Below the pieces are notes generated by a model. It did no database searches. It saw only the letters and a list, made by a program, of their open reading frames with translations, and was not told where the DNA came from. Of a DNA stretch of 64,000 nucleotides, positions 49,858 through 58,343 are shown in pieces. Numbering within the stretch: the first letter of the stretch is position 1; every line of letters starts with the position of its first letter. The stretch is from Pseudomonas sp. MIACH (lineage in GTDB: Bacteria; Pseudomonadota; Gammaproteobacteria; Pseudomonadales; Pseudomonadaceae). Location: positions 1-64,000 of the forward strand of contig NZ_LHVO01000018.1 in NCBI RefSeq assembly GCF_001269925.1. Reading direction: 5' to 3'. A program made the translations under genes and the position numbers.

Positions 49858-52800
49858 CTATGGCTTGATGTAGATGTGCAAATCCCCTGGGATATCTCTG
49901 GGGGAGATTGCCTTGGTGGGGTCCGGTGCACGGCCCTGGACCTTCATTCCAGCACTCCACGGTACTTTGGAGTTGTCAAATACGCCAATGCCGATGCTCC
50001 CTGTCAGCTCTGCGAGGCCTGGTACACCCTCTGAGGTGTTCATATGGGAATGGCCCACCAATGCGGCCCACTTTTCTGTACCGGACGTTGCCTGGATGGT
50101 TTCTGCGGCGTAGTAGTTGAATTCTTCCAGTCGCCGTACAGAACCGTGACCTGTCTGCGTGGGTTCGTGCAGGTGACGACGAATATCAATGTGTCGGGTG
50201 AGGTAGTAGTGGTCGATGGGCAACACTTCGATGCCGTCGGCCTCCAGCTTTTCGCGTAACTGCACAAATGTCGGTTGGGTTCGAGGTGAGTCGCTTCGTC
50301 CCAACCGTCCCACGCCGTCATCCACAAGCCCTTGCGGCATGTCGATCAAGCCCTCGAAGTAGACTTTTTTGACACCTTGGTTCTTCAACGTTTCCACGTT
50401 ATCGAACAGCACCCGGAAGCTGGCCATCTGATTGTGGCTTTCGCCAAACACCACCCCGGGCGAGTGTTCAAGGGCTTTTGTGATGAGCTCGGATACGAGG
50501 ATCGGTTCAGGGACGTCAGGAATGGCGGGCCGTGATGGGAGCCCCCCTTGTTTCATGGCGTCGTAGTATTCATTCATTTGCTCATTGAACCTATTCATCG
50601 TCGCCATCTTGGTATCGGGCTTGAAATGGTCCGGTTCCAACCTTCCGCGCGTGGCTTCTACATAGTCGCCGTCGGGTAGCGGTTTTCTGACCCGAATCGG
50701 GCGGCCACTGGCATCCATGGGATTGAATCGCTGCGCGTGACGCTGTCTGGGGGAATGCGTCAATGGCGAATGGGGGGACAGCGTGTCAAGCGGGTTGAAG
50801 TCGCTCAGGGGGGGGCCGTAAGGCTTCATCTTGTCCGGGTCATAGGCATATCGCTGGCCGTTGAACAGGACTGTGTCGCCCTGGTAGGTCTGGTCTGCGA
50901 CCTTGAACGTGCCGTGGGTAATGGGCCCATGCTCGCGGGTGATCGTGCGGGTTAAATCATAAGTGCCAGTGGCGCCCTTGATCTTGTCCACGCCCTTGCC
51001 GATCAGCTTGGCACCGCCCTGTACCAGGTCGCCCACCCCGCTCAACGGATTGAGTTCACCGATCACGGTGGTGCCGAGGATTCTGGCAACCTTGAGGGCC
51101 TTGGTCGTCGCTTTAACGGTCCTGGACGCGACAGTAGCCACCTTGGCTGCCGCACCTGCGCCCGCCGTGACGAAACCGAAAATATCCATGCCCAGGTCGA
51201 CGGCACCATCCAGGTAGTTGCCCTCCGAAAAGTTCTGGATCGACGATTTGAGTGGAATCAAATCAAGGAAAAAATTCGCCAGTTTTGACTGGGTCTCCAT
51301 TTGCCGATCAAAGGTGGTTGCGCCTTTGGCCTGCTTGATCACATCTGAGTTATAGATATCCAGATGTTGGGTAAACGCGTCGGCGATCGCCAGCGTACGG
51401 GGGCTGGAGAAGCTGTCGGGCACCGGCAGTGGTGTGCGCGCCTCTTTACTTTTTTCAAACGCGGTCTCAGCGATGTCTTTTGGGGTGAACGTCTCTATTG
51501 GATAGATTCGGCTGGCGTCGCGCGTTTGCTCTTGGGTCAATACGGTACCGGGAACCGCCTTGATAGTGGCTTGTTTGAGATCCACTTCATAAACCGTCTC
51601 GCCGCTCACGCCTGTGGACTTGATCAGCAACCGATCATTTTTTTTGGCAAGGGTTCGCCCAGTGAAGCCTGGGTCCAGGGTGTAGGTATGGTTCTGATAG
51701 AACTCAAGCCGTCCATATTCGAGATTCTCCCGGTCTTCGATCGGAAGTTGGCTGATCATCTGCCTGATGGCGATGGAGATCCCTTGTTTGCGGGCTTCCA
51801 TGGCCTGAGTGAGCTGAGTATCGAACACCTTCTTTACGTCAAATGCGAGGGACTTGCCTTGTGTGGCGTTGACAATCCGCTCGTCTGTGGATTCCCACTC
51901 ATACTGATGCAGCCCGCTCATTGCGATATCCAGCAACGAGTGTCGACCGGCGGGTGCGCGATTAGGGTCATAGAGCGGTTGGTCGTAGGGCTGCGAGGTG
52001 TTCTTGACGGTCAGCAGTTTCTCTTCAAAAGGTACATCCTCGCCAAATCGTTCTTTCAGCTTGGCCAGTGCGATTTCTTTACGGTTGGGGACTGCGGCCT
52101 CGATCTGGTCGCTGGCGCCGACCCGGGCGTCTGCCTGCCGGTTGAAGGCGCTCCTGGCCTTCTCAATGTCGGGGGTAGCGTAACGGCCAGCTTCTGTTTC
52201 AGAGAGCACGCCGTTGACGACACCCCAGACCCGCAGCGCAGCGGTCTGTGCCTGCTGGGTGACGGACAGGTTTTGCAGGCCGGCATTTTCGGCTTCCATC
52301 ATGACTTGGGCGAAGGTCATGTTGGGCACTCTGCCGGGTGTCCAGGCTTCGATCGTTGCCGCCGCGATGGACAGGTTGACCCAGGCAGCGCTGCCGTAGG
52401 TCACGTTGGCGGGGATGTCTTTGATCAGCAGCTCCGGAGCTTTTCTGGCCAGTAACAGGTAGGCGCCGACGTTGGCCATTGCAGGTGTGGCGTAGCCTTC
52501 GGTCTCCAGATGCGCACTGAGGTTGCCCAACACCGCCGACGCGGGTTTGCCCCAATGACTTTGCTGGGCCAGATCGAAGTTGGCGACGGTGTTTGCATGG
52601 GGCTCGCCAATGGACGCCGGGTCCAGCAGCACATTCATCGCCGCCAAGGTGTAGTCGTTCACGCTGGTGTCGGTGGCGATACCCCTCAACTGAGTCTGCA
52701 AGGCTTGGCCCAGATCCTGCGCGCGTGGGGTGCCAAGCAGTGCCTCCAGGGCCTTGGCCGGGTCTTTCATGGCCTCGGCGGACAATGGCTGGTTGCTGTT

Positions 52801-53358
52801 CAAATACTCCAGTACACCCAGGCTTGTCCCCATCGGTCGAGGGTTCGGATGCTGGGTCGCATAGCGCAGGGCAGTTTCCAGCAGCGCGTTCTGCCCCTGG
52901 GCACTCAAGGGCATCGGCCAGGACAGCGCGCCGCCAAAGTTACCCAGAGGGTGTTGCTGGGTTCTATTGAGCACCGCGTCAGCCAACGCGGTCAGTGCAA
53001 AATGGCTGGTGGGTACGCTGAAGTTGGACGAGCGGATATACGCCTCAAGCGTGACGGTGTTACCGGCTTCGGAAGAGGAAGACGCGGGATGCACATCGAT
53101 GAGTGTCGTTCTCAGCGCCCGCAGGATTGCCTGAGGCAGTGTGGTCTTGCCCAGGTCTAGGGCGATTTCGTTGAGTTTTTGCCCCAGGGCTCGCAGGTTC
53201 TGCATGTTTGCCTGGGCCTGTTCCAGGCCCGTATTGGCAGAGTCCGCGTGCTGGGTACCTGTGGACGACTGGCCGGCTAATGGCTGGCGGTGGTTATCAA
53301 TGGGGAGGGAGGGCAGAAAAGGGCGAGGCTGCTGGACGGCTACAGAAGGGGTTGTCAT
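49858..53358 (-). CDS. Large toxin-like protein with GESH/GHSH C-terminal domain
   Basis: The start at ATG 53358 (MTTPSVAVQQPRPF) gives 1166 residues. There is no Sec signal peptide; the first ~50 residues are Ser/Gln/Pro-rich and look disordered. Residues ~50-500 are helical, resembling the N-terminal part of Pseudomonas dermonecrotic-like toxins. A Gly/Ala-rich segment (about 705-790, FGFVTAGAGAAAKVATVA) could insert in membranes. The last ~200 residues hold VVFGESHNQ near 970-976, KKVYFEGLID, and LVGHSHMNTSEG near 1101, a TIKI/ChaN/EreA-like His/Glu site, as I recall is also seen in the C2 region of Pasteurella toxin. It is probably an effector with a membrane-targeted hydrolase domain; no immunity, chaperone or secretion gene is adjacent. 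Confidence 0.78.
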   Translation of the reverse strand: MTTPSVAVQQPRPFLPSLPIDNHRQPLAGQSSTGTQHADSANTGLEQAQANMQNLRALGQKLNEIALDLGKTTLPQAILRALRTTLIDVHPASSSSEAGNTVTLEAYIRSSNFSVPTSHFALTALADAVLNRTQQHPLGNFGGALSWPMPLSAQGQNALLETALRYATQHPNPRPMGTSLGVLEYLNSNQPLSAEAMKDPAKALEALLGTPRAQDLGQALQTQLRGIATDTSVNDYTLAAMNVLLDPASIGEPHANTVANFDLAQQSHWGKPASAVLGNLSAHLETEGYATPAMANVGAYLLLARKAPELLIKDIPANVTYGSAAWVNLSIAAATIEAWTPGRVPNMTFAQVMMEAENAGLQNLSVTQQAQTAALRVWGVVNGVLSETEAGRYATPDIEKARSAFNRQADARVGASDQIEAAVPNRKEIALAKLKERFGEDVPFEEKLLTVKNTSQPYDQPLYDPNRAPAGRHSLLDIAMSGLHQYEWESTDERIVNATQGKSLAFDVKKVFDTQLTQAMEARKQGISIAIRQMISQLPIEDRENLEYGRLEFYQNHTYTLDPGFTGRTLAKKNDRLLIKSTGVSGETVYEVDLKQATIKAVPGTVLTQEQTRDASRIYPIETFTPKDIAETAFEKSKEARTPLPVPDSFSSPRTLAIADAFTQHLDIYNSDVIKQAKGATTFDRQMETQSKLANFFLDLIPLKSSIQNFSEGNYLDGAVDLGMDIFGFVTAGAGAAAKVATVASRTVKATTKALKVARILGTTVIGELNPLSGVGDLVQGGAKLIGKGVDKIKGATGTYDLTRTITREHGPITHGTFKVADQTYQGDTVLFNGQRYAYDPDKMKPYGPPLSDFNPLDTLSPHSPLTHSPRQRHAQRFNPMDASGRPIRVRKPLPDGDYVEATRGRLEPDHFKPDTKMATMNRFNEQMNEYYDAMKQGGLPSRPAIPDVPEPILVSELITKALEHSPGVVFGESHNQMASFRVLFDNVETLKNQGVKKVYFEGLIDMPQGLVDDGVGRLGRSDSPRTQPTFVQLREKLEADGIEVLPIDHYYLTRHIDIRRHLHEPTQTGHGSVRRLEEFNYYAAETIQATSGTEKWAALVGHSHMNTSEGVPGLAELTGSIGIGVFDNSKVPWSAGMKVQGRAPDPTKAISPRDIPGDLHIYIKP

Positions 53359-53676
53359 GGGGGGGTACCTTTCTTGACGTGGCAACAAAAGCGCCTGTTA
53401 TTAGGAGGTTCCCTATTCCCCAGACGCCCCATTGGGTGTGGGAAACACCCACCGGGGTTCCTGCCGGGAGGCTTGCGGTTTGTAAAGTCGGGTGTCGGTA
53501 ACGGCGTGAAACGTCCATCAGGGGGGCGGTCCACTCGTCTGCTGCCGGGGGGATGACGGAAATGCCGGACGCGCCAAAGTGTTTTATCACCTGTAACATA
53601 CGCACCCGTCGCCGGGTGTATGCCTGGCATGTTCGGCGAACACAGTGGATACACTCTTCCGGTTCAGGAACCCCTC
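53359..53676. other. Divergent promoter region, no gene seen
   Basis: This GC-rich 318-base region lies between the toxin gene and the small membrane protein. It contains G-runs and a hairpin around GGGTGTGGGAAACACCC (about 53434-53450). Short open frames here lack ribosome sites and family resemblance. Confidence 0.45.
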
Positions 53677-53865
53677 ATGACCCAAAAGCAACGCTTGAAA
53701 TACTCGATCCTGATCGCCCTGGCGGTACTGGCGACGATGTTTGGCCTGTCCTACCTGCAGAACATCGGGGCTATCAGTGAGAAGACGTTCCAGACCATCG
53801 CCATTGCGGTCGCAGTGGTCGTGGTGGTGATCAACGGCATCATGCGCCGCAAGGTCAAGCTCTAA
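53677..53865 (+). CDS. Small two-helix membrane protein
   Basis: This 62-residue protein starts at ATG 53677; the extension back to 53620 lacks support. It has two hydrophobic helices, YSILIALAVLATMFGLSYL and FQTIAIAVAVVVVVINGIM, with a Lys/Arg-rich tail (RRKVKL), so both ends should be cytoplasmic. Function is unknown. Its stop overlaps the convergent gene at 53862. Confidence 0.72.
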   Translation: MTQKQRLKYSILIALAVLATMFGLSYLQNIGAISEKTFQTIAIAVAVVVVVINGIMRRKVKL

Positions 53866-54239
53866 GCCCGACCTTCGAGCACCTTCGCAGCCTCTTCATG
53901 GAGGCTGTAGCTTTTATCCGCGTTGAGGGTGATCACCCCCTCGCTGCAGAGGCGCTTGAGCACCTCGCGCACACTTAGGAACGACAGCGGAATCCCCAGC
54001 TCCAGCAGATGGCTGTGCACGCCGCGTACCCCCAGGGCGCGCTGGTTGTCGGCGGCGGTGAGCAGTGCGTCGATGACCTTCAGCCGAATCAGGCTGGTGC
54101 GCAAACCAAAACACTTGAGTAAATGCCGAATACGCTGGTTGCCTTGCTGTTCGGGCGTTTTACCGAACACTTGCGCGCCGCTGGCGAATTGGCTATCGGC
54201 GACCGAATGTCCGTCCGTGGGCACTTGCGGGTTGTACAT
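53862..54239 (-). CDS. Winged-helix (Fur-fold-like) protein, unknown role
   Basis: In this 125-residue protein, residues ~38-118 (IRHLLKCFGLRTSLIRLKVI, GVRGVHSHLLELGIPLSFLS, VREVLKRLCSEGVITLNAD) follow the N-terminal DNA-binding winged helix of Fur-family repressors. It lacks the C-terminal dimerisation and metal-binding half and its His/Cys ligands. It may be a small DNA-binding regulator. It lies divergent from pvdQ with 237 bases between the two genes, so it could act on that iron-regulated promoter, but this is only suggested by position. Confidence 0.72.
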   Translation of the reverse strand: MYNPQVPTDGHSVADSQFASGAQVFGKTPEQQGNQRIRHLLKCFGLRTSLIRLKVIDALLTAADNQRALGVRGVHSHLLELGIPLSFLSVREVLKRLCSEGVITLNADKSYSLHEEAAKVLEGRA

Positions 54240-54395
54240 GCAAAAACTCCTTATCAGAGCCTGATCAGGAAAATGATGGCGCTCTTATCTAATAAGACGA
54301 ACGAGCAAGGGAAATCATGAAGTGAGGGATGTAGAAATTTCGTCGGTATCGGTTTTGTCACATCTCTGGAGCCTTAAATAAACGCCTGACCGGGT

Positions 54396-54419
54396 TAAAT
54401 TCTTCGCGGTTTTTTGCGT
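54396..54419 (+). promoter_or_regulatory. PvdS-type (iron-starvation) promoter of pvdQ
   Basis: TAAAT at 54396-54400, exactly sixteen bases, then CGT at 54417-54419. This matches the TAAAT-N16-CGT motif recognised by the pyoverdine sigma factor PvdS. It ends about 58 bases before the pvdQ start. Confidence 0.8.
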
Positions 54420-54476
54420 CCTTACGGTGGGGTAGCAATCCCCGGTGAGGGTGTTCAATTTGACTGCGGAGTCTGT

Positions 54477-56765
54477 GTGATTATTTCCAACGGGTTGTCC
54501 AGGGTGTGCGTGGCGGGGTTGTTGCTCGGGTTGAGCCTGGCTGCTTCGGCGCGGGAACAGGTGACGCAAGCGTCGGCGGATATCCGGCGTACCAGTTTCG
54601 GCGTGCCGCATATTCGCGCCAATGATGAGCGCGGCCTGGGCCTGGGCATCGGTTACGCCTATGCCCAGGACAACCTGTGCCTGCTGGCCAATGAAGTGGT
54701 CACGGTGAACGGCGAGCGGGCCAGGTACTTCGGCCCCGAGCAGTCGACCCTGGAAGAACGCAATAACCTGGCCAGCGACGTGTTTTTCACCTGGCTCAAT
54801 ACGCCCGGTGCCGTGGCGGCCTTCTGGAAGGCGCAGAGCCCGCAGATCCAGCAGCGCATGCAAGGCTATGTGGCCGGTTACAACCGCTACCTGAAAGAGC
54901 AGGGCGCACCCGCCCAGTGCCAGGCGGCCTGGGTACGGCCGCTGGTGGTTGAAGACCTGGTGAAATTGACCCGCAGGCTGCTGGTGGAAGGCGGTGTCGG
55001 CCAATTCGCCGAAGCCCTGGTCGGCGCCAAGCCGCCTCAGGCAACGGCGAGTGTGCAGCCCAGCGCCAAGGCGTTTGAACTGGCCGCCGCCAATCAACAT
55101 CGCTTCAGTCTCGATCGCGGCAGCAACGCGGTGGCGGTGGGGCGTGATCGTTCGTTCAATGGACGTGGCATGTTGTTGGCCAACCCGCATTTCCCTTGGG
55201 TGGGCGGCATGCGCTTTTATGAAATGCACCTGACCATCCCCGGCCAGCTGGATGTGATGGGCGCCGCGTTGCCGGGCCTGCCGGTGATCAATATCGGCTT
55301 TAACCAGCATGTGGCGTGGACGCATACGGTGGACACGTCCAAGCACTTCACGCTGTATCGCCTGACATTGGATCCCAAGGATTCCACGCGCTACATGCTG
55401 GATGGAAAATCCATCCCCCTGGAAAAGACCTCGGTGACGGTGCAAGTCAGGCAAGCGGACGGCAGCGTCAAGCCTGTGACCCATCCGGTCTATAGCTCGC
55501 AGTTCGGCCCCGTGGTGCAGTGGCCCGGCAAGCTGGATTGGGACAACCACTACGCCTTCAGCCTGCGCGACGCCAACCTGGGCAACGACCGTGTCCTGCA
55601 ACAGTGGTACGCCATGAACCGCGCCACGAGCCTTAAAGATCTGCAAACCTCGGTGCACACTCTGCAAGGCATCCCGTGGGTCAACACCCTGGCCGCCGAT
55701 GACCAGGGCCAGAGCTTGTACATGAACCTGTCGGTGGTGCCCAACGTCAGCGCGGCCAAACTGGCGCAATGCAGCGACCCGCGTGCCGGCCTGCAGATGA
55801 TCATGCTCGATGGCGCCCACAGCGCGTGTGCCTGGGACGTCGATCCACGCGCCGCCCAGGCCGGCATCTTCGCGGCCGACCAGTTGCCGCAGCTGGAGCG
55901 GAGCGACTACGTGCAGCACTCCAACGATTCGGCGTGGCTGGCCAACCCCAAGGCGCCGTTGACCGGTTTCTCTCCGGTGATCAGCCAGGACCACATCGGC
56001 CTCGGCCCGCGGGCACGCTTCGCCGTGCAACGCCTGCAATCCCTGGAGCAGCGCCCGATCAACGTCGCCGACCTGCAAAACATGGTGATGGACAACGAGG
56101 TGTACCTGGCTGGCCAGGTCATGCCCGACCTGTTGGAATTCTGCGCCAAACACCTGGGCACCGACGCGGTTACGCTGACACCGCTATGCACCAGCCTCAA
56201 AGATTGGGACCAACACGCCAACCTCGACAGCGGCCTGGGCCTGGTGCACTTCATCAACCTGTTCGAGCACCTGCAGCAAATCCCTGATGCCTGGCGCGTT
56301 GCTTTCGACCCGGCCCAGCCCCTGACCACCCCACGCGGCCTGGCCATCGACCGCGCGCCCGTGGCCAAGGCCCTGCGCGAAGCCATGCTGGCCTCCACCG
56401 CAGCCGTCGCCAAACTCGGCCTCAACGCCGACAGCAAGTGGGGCGATATCCAGGTCAGCGGCCAAACCCCGATCCACGGCGGCCCGCAAGCGCTGGGGAT
56501 CTACAACGCCATGCAGACCGTGCCCCGGGCCGACGGCAAGCGCGAAGTGGTCAGCGGCAGCAGCTACCTGCAGATCGTCACCTTCGACGACCAGGGCCCA
56601 CACGCCCAAGGCCTGCTCGCGTTTTCCCTGTCCAGCAACCCGGCATCGAAATACTCGAAGGACCAGACCCAAGCGTTCTCCGAGAAAAAACTGCGCCCAC
56701 TGCCGTTCACCGACGCCCAGATCAAGGCCGACCCGCAGTACCAGCAGCAGCTCATCAAGGAGTAG
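54477..56765 (+). CDS. pvdQ: Pyoverdine-maturation/acyl-homoserine-lactone acylase PvdQ
   Basis: The start is GTG 54477 with GCGGAG just upstream; this gives 762 residues, the same length as Pseudomonas PvdQ, whereas the frame from 54414 overlaps the promoter. It is an Ntn-hydrolase precursor. The signal peptide spans about 1-25 (CVAGLLLGLSLAASA), followed by an alpha chain, a spacer, and a beta chain starting at Ser216 in DRGSNAVAVG, which becomes the N-terminal nucleophile after self-cleavage. Later blocks GMLLANPHFPWVGGMRFYE and NIGFNQHVAWTHTVD line the acyl pocket. In the periplasm it removes the fatty acid from immature pyoverdine and can cleave long-chain acyl-homoserine lactones. Confidence 0.92.
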   Translation: MIISNGLSRVCVAGLLLGLSLAASAREQVTQASADIRRTSFGVPHIRANDERGLGLGIGYAYAQDNLCLLANEVVTVNGERARYFGPEQSTLEERNNLASDVFFTWLNTPGAVAAFWKAQSPQIQQRMQGYVAGYNRYLKEQGAPAQCQAAWVRPLVVEDLVKLTRRLLVEGGVGQFAEALVGAKPPQATASVQPSAKAFELAAANQHRFSLDRGSNAVAVGRDRSFNGRGMLLANPHFPWVGGMRFYEMHLTIPGQLDVMGAALPGLPVINIGFNQHVAWTHTVDTSKHFTLYRLTLDPKDSTRYMLDGKSIPLEKTSVTVQVRQADGSVKPVTHPVYSSQFGPVVQWPGKLDWDNHYAFSLRDANLGNDRVLQQWYAMNRATSLKDLQTSVHTLQGIPWVNTLAADDQGQSLYMNLSVVPNVSAAKLAQCSDPRAGLQMIMLDGAHSACAWDVDPRAAQAGIFAADQLPQLERSDYVQHSNDSAWLANPKAPLTGFSPVISQDHIGLGPRARFAVQRLQSLEQRPINVADLQNMVMDNEVYLAGQVMPDLLEFCAKHLGTDAVTLTPLCTSLKDWDQHANLDSGLGLVHFINLFEHLQQIPDAWRVAFDPAQPLTTPRGLAIDRAPVAKALREAMLASTAAVAKLGLNADSKWGDIQVSGQTPIHGGPQALGIYNAMQTVPRADGKREVVSGSSYLQIVTFDDQGPHAQGLLAFSLSSNPASKYSKDQTQAFSEKKLRPLPFTDAQIKADPQYQQQLIKE

Positions 56766-56774
56766 GGCAGGCAC

Positions 56775-56822
56775 GCAACCCCTTGATGCCAATGCGAAAT
56801 ATTTTTGAAATCAAGGGGTTGC
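56775..56822. repeat. 13-bp perfect inverted repeat between pvdQ and tRNA-Cys
   Basis: GCAACCCCTTGAT at 56775-56787 is mirrored by ATCAAGGGGTTGC at 56810-56822 with a 22-base AT-rich loop. It begins nine bases after the pvdQ stop and its right arm overlaps the -35 of the tRNA promoter. It may act as the pvdQ mRNA end, although no T-run follows. Confidence 0.6.
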
Positions 56823-56847
56823 AGGCAAAAGCAAATGAGTACATAAT
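56819..56847 (+). promoter_or_regulatory. Sigma-70-like promoter upstream of tRNA-Cys
   Basis: TTGCAG at 56819-56824 and CATAAT at 56842-56847 are separated by 17 bases, a good sigma-70 match. The transcript would start around 56854, about 125 bases before the tRNA, so a processed leader is implied. Confidence 0.5.
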
Positions 56848-56977
56848 GGCGCCCATCGAACGCAACGAAGCATTAAAAACTTCAATGTATTCAATGAGTT
56901 AGAGTAGAGGCAGGGTTTTATAGCCCACTCAAGTTTTTATACGGTGAATGTCAGCAGCAAGGGCATTGATCGTTTGA

Positions 56978-57051
56978 GGCCGAGTAGCAAAATGGTTATG
57001 CAGCGGATTGCAAATCCGCCTACGCCGGTTCGATTCCGACCTCGGCCTCCA
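56978..57051 (+). tRNA. tRNA-Cys (GCA anticodon)
   Basis: A 74-base gene with CCA encoded at 57049-57051. The acceptor stem GGCCGAG pairs with CTCGGCC (57041-57047), the D-stem is GCA/TGC, and the anticodon stem GCGGA/TCCGC encloses TTGCAAA with anticodon GCA. The T-arm GCCGG-TTCGATT-CCGAC has one C-A mismatch. It stands alone, without the Gly or Leu tRNA genes that often accompany tRNA-Cys in gamma-proteobacteria. Confidence 0.95.
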
Positions 57052-57058
57052 CTCTTAG

Positions 57059-57092
57059 AAACCCCGTAGATTAACGTCTACGGGGTTTTTTA
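57059..57092 (+). terminator. Rho-independent terminator after tRNA-Cys
   Basis: ACCCCGTAGA at 57061-57070 pairs with TCTACGGGGT at 57077-57086, with a six-base loop, followed by a T-run. It lies nine bases after the tRNA. Confidence 0.93.
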
Positions 57093-57381
57093 TTGCCCGA
57101 AAGAAAAGGTCCGGGTACCAACCTTTCGAGCAGGCCTAACTATCTCCATCCGCATCAGTCCGTACAGGCGTGATCCCGCTCTCGCTAGAGCGTTGCGCCG
57201 TATCCCGTAACGCGTTCAAAGGGTTTTTTTCGACGAGTGACGTGTCTAGATCAATGGTTCTGAGGCTTTTAAGGTTGTCACGGCGCGTGTTGGCGACTAC
57301 CCTGAAAATGTTCGTATTGTTACGAATAATTTCGGTTGTGGCCGTTTTCAGGTCACGCTACTTCAGGATGAGGAACGAAAA

Positions 57382-57540
57382 ATGTTTTCACACGAAGGTC
57401 CCGCGATAGAGCTGCTGTTATTCGTTTTTGGTCTGGCGATACTGGTTTTGATCGCTTGGTTTTTTCATCACCAATACGAGCGGAAGTCGGGGAAGGGCGT
57501 TAAAAAACAACATAATCCTGGCGAGAGCCGCTCAACGTAG
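57382..57540 (+). CDS. 52-residue single-span membrane protein
   Basis: This gene is short: ATG 57382 to TAG 57540, 52 residues, with GATGAGGA eight bases before the start. The protein starts MFSHEGPAIE. It has one strong membrane helix at about 11-28 (LLLFVFGLAILVLIAWFF) and a basic cytoplasmic tail rich in Lys, His and Arg (HHQYERKSGKGVKKQ). I do not recognise the family. The preceding 289 bases hold no other convincing gene, so it probably has its own promoter there. Real coding is inferred from the ribosome site, the clean helix and the charge pattern. Confidence 0.6.
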   Translation: MFSHEGPAIELLLFVFGLAILVLIAWFFHHQYERKSGKGVKKQHNPGESRST

Positions 57541-57672
57541 AGCTGCTGTCGAACGACCTGATCGAGCCAGTCGGCTGCGGCTGGCTCGCGCCATTCACCG
57601 ACGTGACGAATTGGGGGCCGACTACGATTGACGAGTCGAGGCCTCCATTCTTGAGCGTACTGACCTCAATCT

Positions 57673-57939
57673 TCAGTAGTCAGTCTCGGACCTGCTGATG
57701 CGCTGCTCCTTCACTTCACCCGCGTACTTGGCCAGTTTCTCCTGCTGAGTTGCCAGCAACGTACAGACCTTCATCAACGCCACCGCCTCACTCGGCGTTC
57801 TGCTGCTGGTTGCCAGGGCTGTCAGCTCAACCACGGACCAGCCGATGACCGCCGCTGCATCTTCCAGGTCGTAAAACAATTCCTGCTGGGCCGTTCTGGG
57901 TCCGTCCAGGCCCTGTATCAACTCTTTCATTTCCGTCAC
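57673..57939 (-). CDS. Small helical protein, unknown function
   Basis: This 88-residue acidic protein begins MTEMKELIQGLDG, with a weak GGAG before the start. It is predicted to be all-helical and soluble (FYDLEDAAAVIGWSVVELT, EAVALMKVCTLLATQQEKLA). It has some resemblance to small Pseudomonas DUF proteins that form helical hairpins, but no family is assigned. It is divergent from the Gly/His lipoprotein gene. Confidence 0.6.
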   Translation of the reverse strand: MTEMKELIQGLDGPRTAQQELFYDLEDAAAVIGWSVVELTALATSSRTPSEAVALMKVCTLLATQQEKLAKYAGEVKEQRISRSETDY

Positions 57940-58083
57940 TCCGGATTAACTCGCATCAATGAATTGACGTGTATCCACCCCTACACAAACCCTACCAAGA
58001 CGTTACACGAAACCCGTGACGGACTTCAGTGGCGGCGGTCTTACTTTACGTACACCCAACCTTGTAAAGCAGAGAGCGTTGTC

Positions 58084-58242
58084 ATGAAGTTGAATTACCT
58101 AACCAAGGCGGCTGTTGTTGTCGCGCTGTTGTCGACCTTGTCGGGCTGCTGGATATTCATGCCGCCGGGCGGTGGCGGGGGTGGTGGCCACGGCGGTGGT
58201 GGTCATGGTCAGGGCGGTGGCCCAGGGGGTGGTCCGCGTTAA
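58084..58242 (+). CDS. Small Gly/His-rich lipoprotein
   Basis: The ATG at 58084 follows AGAGAG. The 52-residue precursor has a type II signal peptide ending in the lipobox LSGC (Cys about residue 21). The mature part is WIFMPPGG followed by alternating Gly and His (GGGHGGGGHGQGGG). After lipidation it would be an anchored peptide of about 32 residues. The His/Gly tail could bind Ni, Cu or Zn, though this is untested. A near-perfect terminator follows at 58256-58292. The longer frame from 57964 is rejected. Confidence 0.78.
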   Translation: MKLNYLTKAAVVVALLSTLSGCWIFMPPGGGGGGGHGGGGHGQGGGPGGGPR

Positions 58243-58255
58243 CCGTTAGTCAACC

Positions 58256-58292
58256 AGAGGTGGGCCATGAATTATGGCCCACCTCTTTTTTT
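58256..58292 (+). terminator. Rho-independent terminator after the lipoprotein
   Basis: AGAGGTGGGCCAT at 58256-58268 pairs fully with ATGGCCCACCTCT at 58274-58286, with a five-base loop, followed by six T residues. Confidence 0.95.
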
Positions 58293-58311
58293 GCCCGGGA
58301 TAAATCCCAGG

Positions 58312-58343
58312 CAAAGAAAAGCCCGTGATGGGGAGCACGGGCT
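58312..58343 (-). terminator. Rho-independent terminator on the minus strand
   Basis: AGCCCGTG at 58320-58327 pairs with CACGGGCT at 58336-58343. Read on the minus strand the stem is followed by TTTCTTTGCC, a T-rich tail. No minus-strand gene sits directly upstream except the far 27-residue gene at 59137, so its user is unclear. Confidence 0.5.

Noticed and set aside
54315..56153. 612-residue minus-strand open frame
   Set aside because: Antisense to pvdQ, whose length, catalytic Ser and PvdS-type promoter are convincing.
57170..57409. 79-residue plus-strand frame after tRNA-Cys
   Set aside because: GTG start without a ribosome site, Arg/Leu/Ser-rich noise-like composition, and overlap with the better-supported 57382-57540 gene.
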